From: Candolleomyces eurysporus
Lineage: Eukaryota > Basidiomycota > Agaricomycetes > Agaricales > Psathyrellaceae
Assembly (NCBI GenBank): GCA_027579435.1
Contig: JANBPK010000940.1
Span: forward strand, 27,812-91,811
Direction of reading: 5' to 3'
DNA: 64,000 nucleotides
Shown here: positions 1 to 10,919 of the stretch, one piece after another
How positions within the stretch are numbered: position 1 is the stretch's first letter
Layout: each line of letters opens with the position of its first letter
Translations under genes and position numbers: made by a program
Notes under the pieces: model-generated
Database searches by the model: none
Told to the model about the DNA's origin: nothing
What the model saw: only the letters and a program-made list of their open reading frames with translations

Positions 1-2230
1 CTGTCATTCTGAAATGGTGGTCGTTATCGTTTCTCCTGGCAGCGATTCTTGGGAGCCCACTCCTTTTGCAATACCGGTGCTGGTGAGGGGTATATATCCT
101 TGATATCTTCCCTGAGTGAGAGCTGCGTTTTAGCGTCATATTCCGTGAACTCGAAGAGAGAAGGCCAGTACTGTACTTTGAATGTACACCCGGGAAACGC
201 CTCAACATGCTGGAGAAAAAATCAACGGTTCTCCCTTAGTTATCCTACATTGAGATGACCCCTGCTGCTTCATAAGTTCTCCAAAGGGAACTTTGCATTT
301 GCGGCAGGCACGGAAACTACCAAGACCTCCCAATAGGCCATCCGAGAATTGTTCGATTTTCCTGAGGTTTTTTAACTTCCAATTTATACAACAGGTGGGG
401 CGTTACGCTTACTGTTATCTATCTCTACTCCGGCACAGTGCTTGGATCAGGATTTGTTCAAACACAAGTCTTACCTCTTGCTCCAAGTTGCTCCGACACC
501 TGAGCCCACAGAAATGGCCACCGGGTCTTCAGCACTACTGACATACCGATTCATTACCACAAACATTCTGAGCAATGGAAATCTTTGAATGGTGCGAGAG
601 ACGGGGGAAAGTATCGAATACAGGCTCAGTACTTCGACCTGAATTCATATTTTATGACCCTTACTGTCCCTTACGTCTATCAGGTCCATTCGGACCAACC
701 ACCTCTCACTCGCGAGGCCTGGCGGTGAATCCAGAAGGAGGGAGTTGAAAGCTAACGAGTTTAGGATCTCCTTTTGTCAGTTGTAAACGAGTAGTGCCTA
801 ACAATAAGTGAAGCGTCCCTATAGGCTATTGCCGAACACGACCTACGCTCTGGATCTTACCGAGGGAGCTGGGTCCGGGAGGGACCTGCACATGGCCTAT
901 ACCAGCTCAGCACGCCCTCTCGGATTCCTGTAGTACGATTCTTACCTTTCCACCAGCCTCGGAGTCGACTCCAGAAACTGTACATGTTTATCGTATCAAT
1001 TTCAACGCAACAGTTGGCAAGAACGACGTACCTAGACGAGACAATTTATCATCTCAACCAAGTCGACAACTGGCATCAGCGGGGTAGAGAGTGGGGGAAA
1101 GAGCAGAGATAGGTCGGATCCAGGTCAGTATTTCGCTTTGGATATTCGTGGGTTTGTATGAGCCTTTGCTTTAATCGTTGGACACAAATTCTAAACATAC
1201 GAGATCGGTCAGGGTCGAGCAGCATTCCGACAAGAGAGTCAACCGCTTGATAAAAGAGCCGCAGGAATGCCAGCTGGGAGTGATAAACTTCAAGGCGCTG
1301 CGCTGTGAGTCTACAGAACTAATATTGCTCCGTTGACCTTGACTCAATTACTCTTGTGCGATCTAGATCGCGTCGCGTCGCGGATTGATTGCTCCGAGCT
1401 AATGACTCGTTACTGAAGTCCGAAATATGGTGAATCCGTATTGCGTGATCGAAAATTCTACAAAGCAGGGATCCACAATTTCGACTTGGAATGCGTTTGC
1501 AGACCTTGGATGGTCTTCCATCACGTACTGCAATAAGCCTGTTGTAGTTGCGTCTCTGCCTACGCCTGCCATCCTTGATTGTCGATCCAAGAGCTCTTTG
1601 ATTCAGGTTACGTGGTCGTCTACTCTCAGGCTGGGTATCGCTGAGTGAAAATATTGATGTTGCCTCAAATGCGATCCCATAAGACTGCTCACTTTCTATA
1701 TTCAACTAGATGGACCTCCTGTGTTCTCTACGCTCGGCTTCGATTCCGTGATCCCGGTGCTGTCCCGTCGCTTTGTTTGACCAGTACTGTGGCGTGTTGG
1801 TCGACATTTTCATCGGTGNTTTTTGAGTTTGCATGCGGTGCCCTGCTCTCTTCGCTCCCTCTTTGTCGATGAGCATTCACGGAGGTCAGGTTATTGCCAA
1901 GTTGTCGTGCAGATAAAGCCAAAAGGTGAATGGAGTCATTGTAGAGTCATGCTGAAACGAATAAATTGTCAAATAATCGCAGCTGGATAGAATGATACGC
2001 ACAAAGCGGAAGGTCGAGGCGAACGAGCAGCGTTGCTGGAGATAAGCTTAGACTGACCTTTGTCTATCCTTGCAAGCAGAATAAATTGACCAGGAATTAG
2101 AGGAAACCATATCCATTAGGCGACCGTTCGAGATTGGAATTATCATTGAAGAATATGAACGTCAGTACCGATAGCTGTTACCTGTGACTGCTGCTCGGGA
2201 GATGGATGTGGGCCTGGACAATCAGGATAG
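1..2230 (-). pseudogene. Element A copy 1: decayed spliced gene of unknown family, cut by window edge
   Basis: I do not recognise the family. Aligned by eye with the copy at 7.17-9.42 kb, the minus strand keeps reading frame over several short blocks. Near 1-190 is a C-terminal exon with YWPSLFEF and DIKDIYPSPAPVLQKEW. Near 250-350 is a Cys-containing stretch (CRKCK). Near 480-620 is a block with the motif RYVSSAE. Several candidate introns are shared (GTAAG donors; acceptors ending in CAG). One copy-specific base near 565 breaks the frame, so this copy is probably dead. The part from about 1.3 to 2.2 kb is also duplicated but no convincing frame was fixed there; a minus-strand ORF of about 128 codons at 1319-1705 is partly mirrored in copy 2. 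No transposase, reverse transcriptase or terminal repeats were seen. Confidence 0.45.
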
Positions 2231-2269
2231 ACTGGGCTCAACAAGTACGGTGCAGATTGCGATTGATTG

Positions 2270-4210
2270 ACATGAAAAGAGCCTGTGAGAATCGGCAAGA
2301 ATGGCTCGCGACGTCATGGCCATCGTTTCTCAACCACGACTATTGCCATGATTTCACGCTCAGGCGTCGTAGCCTCGAAACACTCAAGAGGAAGCCGATC
2401 GCTTGAAAATGTAAATCTCCTCCGAGTCCAATTTGCAACCCCAGCTTGAAGAATACAAACCTTGCATCAAAAACGCTCTCCGTCGTCTGCAGGATCCCTG
2501 CTGAAGTGCTTGGCACCATATCCACCTTCGTCCTACCTCGGTGCCGCAGTCAAAGTGAGAGGACTCTGTCCATCCAGTCGGGAGGAATGCAAGAGGATGG
2601 GCATCAGGAGGGGTTATAAGGAGTCAACGTGTCCGTAGGGTCGTTTTAGTGAGTAGCGTGCTTACGTCCATGCCGAGTGATTTTATAACAGTCGCACAGG
2701 TTGGCCTGGCAAAAGGCCTCAACGCCAAGCAGCACACTTACCAGAGCCGGACGGCGAATACGCCCTTCAACCCAGACTATACTCTGCAAGAACACGAAGC
2801 GACTTCACTCTGCTTGCTCTCCTCCCCCATCCTCCTCTGAGACGTGCCATGGTCGCCGCCGCATAAACGAAGATGTTTTGCGCCACATCTGCGTCCTTCT
2901 GTCTCTAGAAACGTTACAGAGTACCTCCACTGTTCATCCGGTCTTCTATGAGGGGGATCAAAGAGGGAGGAGTTAAAGGAGTCTTCGGGGCCACGTTCAG
3001 TGAGTTACAATGTTTGTATCCGTTCCGATTGATCTAATGAACGTGGAATAGGGAAATTCAGTGGACTGCAGACGTCGCGAAATATGCCCACGATGGGGAG
3101 AGTCGATGGTCGCGTACGCCGTTAAATGCGTCCACATCAAGCCTTGGCTCGTAAAGCCGAAGACGGACACATACCAGAACTGAAGAATATGCTCAACAGC
3201 CTCGCAATGCTCTTCCACCCGGAATATATACGGTCCCAGGCGAGGAAACCCATCCACGTTCCGCTCAATTTACCCAACTGCTTTGTCACCGTCGAGCTCC
3301 CCCACCCCACCGATATCCGCATCCGTCTCAGCTCCGGTAACCTAACTCGACGTGAAATTGACATCCATCTGGACGGGTTCTTGGTGTTCCTCCACAATCC
3401 GAAGGACACCTTGACTCGATCCAACCGACACCAAGCTCTGTGCACTTGGAGCTCTCCCGGTTCTTCAGATACCTGGGCCATCTGCGCGCTATAGCCCTCA
3501 CTATCACCTTCGACGGAGCCCAACTCTCCTTGAACCCAAAGACGTTCAGCCGCTTCATTCATAAACACGTTGCACCGCTCGAGTCGTTATCCTTGAAGAC
3601 CACGCGTTGTGCCGTACATCTTGACTGTGTCGCTCCCGAACATGACAGCTGAATTCAAACAAGCCATTCCTCCATTCGGGCTCAGGCTGTTGGTCGTGGT
3701 GTTGGTCGTGGTAGTAGGCTTCCGGAGCTCCAGCATGTAGCGGTGGTGTTGAGTCTCCTCAATGCCCCTCTCCATGCCGTCTCCGATTTCCTTGCTGCTC
3801 ACTCGACCACCTCAAGTCTTGATGGACAGGGCGTTGTATTTTCTGGACGTTTGTGCTGTTTCCTGGTGTTCTCCACTACGAGTGGAAGTGGGTTGGCGCA
3901 GTACGTGTTGACGCCCCTGAGGAGCTTGGAGATGCGGATTGACGCGTTGAATCCCAACTTGGGTGGATGGCGAGGTTGCCCTACCTTCAGAGCTCGAAGC
4001 TGAACCTGTCGATAGGACGCAGATGTCGGGGTATGCCCGGAATTCGGTACGTTATCCTTTCTTGGTACGTGCAGGGGTCTTTGAACTGACGCTGCATGAT
4101 GATGGTTGCTTTGCGTCTAGCGTCAATTGTCCAAGATCTCAATGCGCTTGGGTTCGATGGTGGCAGATGGGATCTTGGGCGCTTGGTCATGTCACCGGGT
4201 GCTGAGGATC
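2270..4210 (+). pseudogene. F1: F-box/RNI-like gene, decayed
   Basis: F-box proteins with an RNI-like (LRR-type) second half usually act as substrate adaptors of SCF ubiquitin ligases; this is known of the family, not shown here. Seen here are an F-box-like segment near 2460-2560 (CRIPAEVLGTIS), a second F-box-like stretch near 2850-2960 (INEDVLRHIC), and a conserved intron near 3000-3054 (GTGAGT donor, AATAG acceptor). Next come KPWLVKP-type sequence, the block IDIHLDGFLVFLHN near 3355-3400, and RNI-like segments to about 4010. A further intron near 4050-4120 (GTACGT donor) precedes the C-terminal block ending near 4202. The frame changes several times outside plausible introns, so it is called a pseudogene. 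It converges on NLR1. Confidence 0.6.
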
Positions 4211-4502
4211 TTGGATAGCCGTGTTTGAAAGAATACTCGTGCCCCGTATCCCTGGCCTTGATCCAACTGAAGAATTGACTCCTTGATCGTGCGGCACGCG
4301 TTGCAACGAACCAGTCATGTTTGGGGATGACCCGTCAAGAGTCAAGATGCACGATTTATGGTATTTATGACCCCTTTGATTCACTGCTCGGATCTACACG
4401 AACCTAATACCCCTCGCTCCATTCACATCTTCTCTCTCTTCCCCCACCGCAACTCGTCACCTGCTTTCGATTCGAGCAGTTGTATCTTTATTTGTCAACT
4501 TT

Positions 4503-4612
4503 TCACTCTCGAACACATGCACATCTAGGGTAATCAATAATCATTGTACTATTGGCATATCATAGGATTTTCTCCTAGTTTCAGAAGTCTACTAAACTAT
4601 CTTGTACTGTAT
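4503..4612. repeat. Convergent 3' block, copy 1
   Basis: AT-rich block (core ACATCTAGGGTAAT; later TCTACTAAACTAT) between the 3' ends of F1 and NLR1. It recurs in the same position beside every NLR in the array. Probably shared 3'-UTR or terminator sequence. Confidence 0.75.
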
Positions 4613-4760
4613 CCTCGGGTCCTTAATCTGTAATAGGATAATGATATAACAACAGAACAATGGAGGTAGAGCGACAGAAGAAAGCAGATATGTAATCAGT
4701 GAGATTCGGATTCGCGTTGTGAGGCCATGGCCGATCGTAGTTCCCACATCTTGGTGTGGA

Positions 4761-7033
4761 CTAAGGAGAAAGGGAAGAACCTGAGTCCTCCTCTTCCTTG
4801 AAGCCATCTTCCTTATATCTTTCCTTCCACTTATCAAAATACGATTTCACAACATCTGCCAACTCGTGCTCGTGGAGATCATCCTAGGGAGGAAACAGAA
4901 TTAGTTCGATATTCCAATAAAAAGAGATCTTCTTACATTGAGGTGTTGGATAGCATTCAAGGTAAAGCGCGCCAAGCCAGACCACTGACCAAACCGATCT
5001 ATCTTAACATGGGATGAGAGTCTTTTGTCAATTCTTTCCCATCCGTTATTGCGGGTGAAATCAATGAGTGGAAGATTGTCAAGATATGTGTTTTGGTTGC
5101 CAGAGTAGTCAGTTAGAGACCGAATTATCCTATCAAAGCTCCCTAATCAAAAAAGGGATGTCAGAGACTTGGTCAGGATGGATCACGGTGACTCACAACC
5201 CTCCAAAAAATCTTCCTGTTGAAGTAACTTCTGAAGACAAGACTCCACCACGTACTGGTGAACCCGCATTTCCGGAACAAATAAGTGCTGAGCGCGAAAC
5301 TCACTGTCCAAAAACTCGGAGAACGACAGGTGATAGAAACACATCTCCTCCCATACCTCGGTCCATCCGGGGTTTTGACGAACAAAGACAAGTGAGTGCA
5401 GGTCGGAAAAAAGTACCTGATGGCCTCCCCCTTCAAGGCTGATGATTTCATCAAAATGGCGAGTGCTATATCGGCCGGTACCCATGCGACATTGAGAATT
5501 TATATGGTGTGCCCGGACAAGTATAAGAAAATCTCGTCCTCGATTGGTGTCAACTGCCTCGTACAACTCCTTCGCAGTGGAAAGAATGTTCCTGTAAAGG
5601 ACATCGAGGAGCTCCAATGGACGAGTTCGTTGACCACCTTCGGGAGCCCAGTCGATGATTGCCTTGAGTCGATCCACCGGGGATCCACGGCGCTCTGATA
5701 CGTATTTGACCACTGTCGCAGCATAGACAAACTGTCCTGAAGCTGCCGCCACGAGCTTCTCGATGTCTTCCTTCGTGGGCCATAGAGGAGACTGCGCTTG
5801 GCGGTCACGGCTTCGACTGCCGATCCCACGAAGTCTAGTCCACAAATAGCGACGGATATCACCCGTGGCATCGTACATGTCGCTGAGCTTGATGTGGTAT
5901 GCCAGTTGGTAGAGGTAGCCTTCTGGGTCGTTGTCGAGCGCGGTGCGGATGGCCCACTCCGGTCTGCTGGCGATGAAGATGCGGAATGGGAGATCGTTAT
6001 CGAGGAGACAATTTTTGATGGTGGACAGCAGTTCCGCTTGGTTTTCTTCCCCGGAGCACTCGTCGAGACCGTCGATCAGGATGGCATGGGGAAAGGTGTT
6101 GCGGTCCAATTCCCCGCTAGCACAGAGGCGCTTGAATGGGGTAACTACGAGCATGTCCATCTGAATTTTGATCNTTTTTCTTGAAAATGAGTGGGTTGTC
6201 TTCGATGACCTTTCCTATGGTATCACGGAGCGCAGGATTGTGTAGGCCCAACTGGCAAGCGATGGTCGGTACGACGCGAGACAAGTTGTTTCGACTGGGA
6301 TCTCCCGCGGAGAAGAAGAATGTTGAGCCAAGGGTATTGGAACCAGAGCATCCTTCAGCGATCGTCTGCTGTAGCGCTGATTTCCCCGCTCCTGCCGCGC
6401 CGGTCATACACAGCAAGCGTTGCGGGGTTTCACGATCTTGGATCCAATCCATGAGTTCTTTGGTAACTTCGACGCGAGTATCTTCATCGCATTTCGGTGC
6501 ATCGAATCGAGCGCTCGAGTCGTGAAGAGCGTTAGAAGCTATATTTTCCATCAGCATCTTCCAGCCTGTCAGGACGAAGTCATCAGCAGTCAAAGAAGGC
6601 CCTGTAAACATCTCTGTACCTTCTTTTCGGCCATCCTGAGTATTATGGACATGTTGAACATGCTGCGACGAATGGAAGGTGACGTGGTCCATCTTGAAAT
6701 TCTGTGCGTTTGGGAGCATCGACATAGATTGTGTGTTCTCTGTAAGGGGTGGGTGTCTCTGAGCCCTTTCAGCTGCGGATGGGTCCGCATCAGAATGGCG
6801 CGGTGGTGGTGGACCCTCCGATGCGTTGACCGTGGTCGCAACCCCCATGGTGGATCCTTCAAGTGTCCTCAACGGTGGCGGGGCATCCTTGCTGTTTTGT
6901 AAGCCCTCCATGGTCGGTGTAGCATGGCCAATTGGCTCTTCATCCCCGGGACGCCCTTTNGGGGGAGCGAAATGTAGAGCCTAGACCAGAAAAAAATGGA
7001 CTTCAGACCGCGTTTCTTGGAGTTCGGGGGCAT
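4761..7033 (-). CDS. NLR1: NACHT STAND protein (needs two homopolymer corrections)
   Basis: Putative intracellular STAND NTPase of the fungal NLR type. Exons by homology and GT-AG sites: 7033-6620, 6565-5197, 5142-4937, 4883-4761. Exon 1 is of the MPP type and includes PNAQNF. Exon 2 has Walker A (MTGAAGAGKSALQQ), Walker B (HAILIDGLDEC), the sensor region IFIASRPEWAIR and the helical stretch LWPTKEDIEKLV. The tail has SYFDKWKERYKEDGF and then an acidic-serine end. The N at 6174 and the N at 6960 lie beside homopolymers. Ignoring both, and reading the run of seven T near 6995 as six, gives one frame of about 702 residues; as printed the gene is frameshifted. The segment of about 6060-6430 is unusually like NLR3. 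Confidence 0.85.
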
Positions 7034-7123
7034 GAGAGTGATGATGCGGCTTGGATGAGGGCTACAGCCAGGTTAGAGGAGGACAAAACTCACCGCAGAC
7101 ACAGCCGAAGACACGAGGCACAG

Positions 7124-7182
7124 GTTCCCGCGCTCGGCCCTTGATCACGTTGTCGATTGGCAGGCGCTTATCTAGGCGCTGC
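7124..7182 (-). promoter_or_regulatory. Two-part NLR promoter-like element, NLR1
   Basis: On the plus strand CCCGCGCTCGG is followed about 25 bp later by GGCGCTTATCTAGGCGC. Both halves recur about 60-140 bp upstream of ten NLR start codons. The right half holds an AT-rich core between GC arms. Confidence 0.6.
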
Positions 7183-9415
7183 TCTCTCATTCTGAAACGG
7201 TGGTCTTTGTCGTTTCTCCCGGCAGCGATGCTCTGGGGTCCGCTCCTTTTGCAATGCAGGCGCTGGTGGGNAGTATGTTTCCTTGATATCTACCAGTGAG
7301 AGGTGCTTTTCCGTGCCATCCTCCATGAACTCAAAGAGAGAAGGCCAGTACCGTACCCATGTGCNCCTGGGAAACGGCTGAGGGAGTGTTGTGCGGGCTC
7401 TCACTCGCGAAGTTCAAAAAGGGGCCTTCTTCATCCGTGACATGACAAAAATTGGTCAACGTCCTCGCANAAAAATTCAATGGTTCCCCCCTATTATCCT
7501 ACATCGAGATGGCCCTTGCCGCTTCACAACCACTCTGTGGAGACATTTACAGTTGCGACAAGCATAGAAGCTATCAAGACCTTCCAATAAACAGTCCGAA
7601 AAATTTTGGATTATATTACAATCTCTTTCTTTCCAATTTAAGCAACAGGTGGGGCGTTACGCTTATTTTTGTCCATTTCCACCTTGGTACAGTACTTGGA
7701 TCAGGATTTGTTGAAATAGAAGTCTTACCTCTTGCTCCAAGCTTGCTCCACCATCTGAAGGGCCCACAGAAATGGCCACCGGGCTTTCCGCACTACTGAC
7801 GTACCGATTCATGACCATTAACATCTGAGAGATTGAAATCTGGGAATAGTGCGAGAGACAGGGGAAAGTATCGAATACAAGCTCAGTATTTCGACCTAAG
7901 TNCACTTTTCCATGATTCTTACCTTTCATTTAGCTTTCAAAAAGATTGTCTCTTACATCTATCAGGTCAATTCGGACTAACCATCCCCCACTCGCGAGGG
8001 CTGGCGNTGCCCCCAGAAGGAGGGAGCCGGAAGCTAANGAGGTTCNCATCTCTTTTTGTCACTTGTAGATGAGCAGTGCCTAACAATAACTGAAGCGTCC
8101 CTGTTGTCGAACACGGCCTACACTCTGGATCTTACCAAGGGAGGCCGGGTCCGGGAGGCGAAGACCTGCACACAGCCCGTACTAGCCCAGCACGCCCTCT
8201 CGGATTCCTGTAGTAGAATTCTTATCTTTCCTCCAGTCTCAGAGTCGACGACAGGACCTGTACATGTTCATCATATCAATTTCAACGCAGCAGTTGGCAA
8301 GAGCGACGTACCTAGTCGAGATTATCTACCGTCTCGACCAAGTCGACAACTGGCATCAGCGGCGGAGAGAGAGAGAGGGAAAGAGTAGAGATGGATCGAG
8401 TCTGAGTCAGTATTCCATTTTGGATATTCGCAGGTGTGTAAAGACCCCTCCAAGTCCTTTAGTCGTCGGACGCGAATTCTAAACATACCGAGATTGGTCA
8501 GCCTAGCAGCATTCCGACACTGCTTGATAAAACGCGCCCGAATGCTAGCCGGGAGTGATAGACTGCGCTGTGAGGTCCACGCATGTGAGTATGGTCCCGT
8601 TGAACTTGACTTCTAGATCCCGTCNCGGATTGATTGCCCTGGGCCAACCCATAGACTCGTCAACCAAGCCTGAAATACGCTGGAGTTGTATTGTGTGATC
8701 GAAAATTCGAAAAGGTAGTCAGTCCATGTTTTTTCAGGCAAGTTGAAACGTGTTTGCTGACTTCAATGGTCTTCCATTGNGCACAGCGCTATGCCTATTG
8801 TAGTTGTGTCTTTGCCCACATCTGCCATCCTTGATTGTCGACCCTGAATTATATTGAGCTCTTTGACCATGATTCAGGCTACGTGGTCGTCTGCTCACAG
8901 GTATCGCTGAGTGATTTTACCTCGAATGCGATGNAGTAAGACTCCTCGAAATAGGTGGACCTCTTGCTTTCTCTACGCTCGGCTTCGATTTTCCGCAATC
9001 CCGGTGCTGCTCCTCGTCGCGTCATTTGACTGGTAGGGCCGCGTTTCGATCGAGATTCTTATCGATGTTTTTGAGTTTGCATACGGTGTTACCTTCGCTT
9101 CTTATGGGTCGATCAGGATTCATAGAAATTAGTTTATCACCAGGATTTCGGGCAGATGAGGTCGCAGGGTAGACAGTCGTGGTAGACTTATGCTGAAACG
9201 AACTCAATCCAAGTAATCGTAGCTGAATAGAATGATACGTACAAAGCCGAAGATCGAGGCGAACATGCGGCGTTGCTGATAATGAGCTTAGAATGGCTTT
9301 CATCTATCTTTGCAAGCAGAATAAACTCACCAGGAATCAGAGGAAACCATTGGGCAAACGTGCACTAGAAGCGTCAACCGTTCGAAATCGGAATTATCAA
9401 TAGAGAATCCGGACG
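7168..9415 (-). pseudogene. Element A copy 2: spliced gene of unknown family
   Basis: This is the best-preserved copy, yet still unrecognised. Minus-strand coding traces in transcript order include a segment ending near 7836 with LVFDTFPCLSH, then a continuous stretch MLMVMNRYVSSAESPVAIS followed by a GTAAG donor near 7731. Next is a Cys-rich segment (YACRNCKCLH) near 7540-7620. Last is a C-terminal exon with YWPSLFEF that stops at 7168, inside the NLR1 promoter element. Compared with copy 1, differences in these blocks mostly keep the frame, which argues for past coding. N characters lie at 7271, 7365, 7470, 7902, 8007, 8038, 8046, 8625, 8780 and 8934. From about 8.6 to 9.4 kb it matches copy 1 and the relic at 41.5 kb without a clear frame. 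Confidence 0.45.
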
Positions 9416-9419
9416 TCAG

Positions 9420-10375
9420 TATTGATAGCTGTTACGCTTGCTCGGGAGATGGATGCGGACCTTGACTTTCAGGAAATCGACATCCACCTGGACGGGTTCT
9501 TGGTGTTCCTCCACAACCTCAAGGACACCCTGACTTCAATCTTGATCCAGACGTCGCCAAGCTCGGTGCACTACTCCCGCTTCTTCAAAAACCGGCACCT
9601 TCCCCCACCTCCACTCTATAGCTCTCACCATCCCCTTCGACGGAGCACAATTCTCCCTGCATCCGCAAGCATCCAGCTGGTTCGTCCAGAAATACGCTAC
9701 AAACCTAGAGCCATTATCCCTCAAGACCACATGTTGCACCGTACACCCCTAGCGTGTTGCGTCCGAGTGCATGAATTGGATCCAAACAATCCTTTCGTCC
9801 GTTGAAGCTCAAATGACAACTAGTGGTGGTGATGGAGGGTTTTGGGAGCTCTAGCATATGGCGGTGGTGTTGGGGCTTCTCAAAGCCTTCTCTATGTCTT
9901 CTCAGATTTTCTTGCTGCTCGCTCGACCATTCTGAAGTCTATCACGTTGATGGCCAGGGCTTTGGATTTACCGGACGTTTTTGCTCTCTTGCCAGCGTTG
10001 GCAACTACCGGTGGGAGTGGGTTGGCGCCGTACGTGTCGATGCCCCTGAGCAGCTTAGAGATGCGGATCGACGCGTTGAGTCCTCGCTTCCTAAGCTTGA
10101 TGGCGAGGAGGTTGCCCTTACTTCAGAGATTGATCATTCGGACCTTGTGGATAGGACGCAGAAGTCGGGGTATATCCGGAATTCGGTACGTTTTTCTTTC
10201 TTGGTGTTTGCAGAGACCATTGAACTGACACTGCATGACGATGGTTTTTTTCCGTTTAGCGTCTATTTGTCCAAGGTCTCAAGGTGCTTGGGTTTGACGG
10301 GGGCAGTTGGAATCTGGGCGCCTGGTCATGTCGCCAGGTGCTGCTCGATCTTGGATGACCGCATTTGAGGAGATA
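9420..10375 (+). pseudogene. F2: F-box/RNI-like gene, 3' part only
   Basis: It lacks the F-box half. It begins inside the family at IDIHLDGFLVFLHNLKDT (about 9475-9530) and continues with RNI-like sequence (SLEMRIDALSPR near 10050). It keeps the late intron with its GTACGT donor near 10188 and the C-terminal block. The upstream sequence is element A, joined directly to the middle of the gene, so this is a truncated duplicate. It converges on NLR2. Confidence 0.6.
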
Positions 10376-10660
10376 CTTGCCCCCCGTGTCCCTGGTCTTG
10401 ATTCCATTGAAGAATTGACGCCTTGATCGTGCGGCACGCGTTGCAACAATAGTCATCTTCCACCGAGGACGGGCCATTCAGGAGACGACTCATCAAGAGT
10501 CAAGATACACGATTTATAATATTTATGACCCCTTTCATTCACTGCTCGGATCTACACGAACCTAATACCCCTCGCTCTTTTCACGTATTCTCTCTCTCTC
10601 CCCACCGCAACTCGTCACCTTATTTCGATTCAAGCAGTTGCATCTTTATTTGTCAACTTT

Positions 10661-10772
10661 TCGCTCTCGAACACACGGACATCTAGGGTAATCGATAATC
10701 ATTGTACTATTGGCATATCATAGGATTTTCTCGTAGTTTCGGAAGTCTACTAAACTATCCTGTACTGTATCC
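10661..10772. repeat. Convergent 3' block, copy 2
   Basis: Nearly identical to the block at 4503, at an offset of about 6.16 kb, between F2 and NLR2. Confidence 0.75.
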
Positions 10773-10919
10773 TCGGGTCCTCAATCTGAAATAGGATAAT
10801 GATATAACAACAGAACGATGGAGGGTAGAGCAACAGAAGAAAGCAGATAGGTAATCAGTGAGATTCGGATTCGCGTTGTGAGGCCATGGCCGATCGTAGT
10901 TCCCCCATCTTGGTGTGGA

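Noticed and set aside
1..2230. Element A as a transposon
   Set aside because: No transposase, reverse transcriptase, terminal inverted repeats or target-site duplications were seen; it has moved only with the tandem units.
5798..6184. Long plus-strand open frame opposite NLR1, with equivalents opposite other NLRs (for example 18074-18502, 12343-12735)
   Set aside because: They recur only because the NACHT coding strand is conserved; there is no start context, splice sites or recognisable protein of their own.
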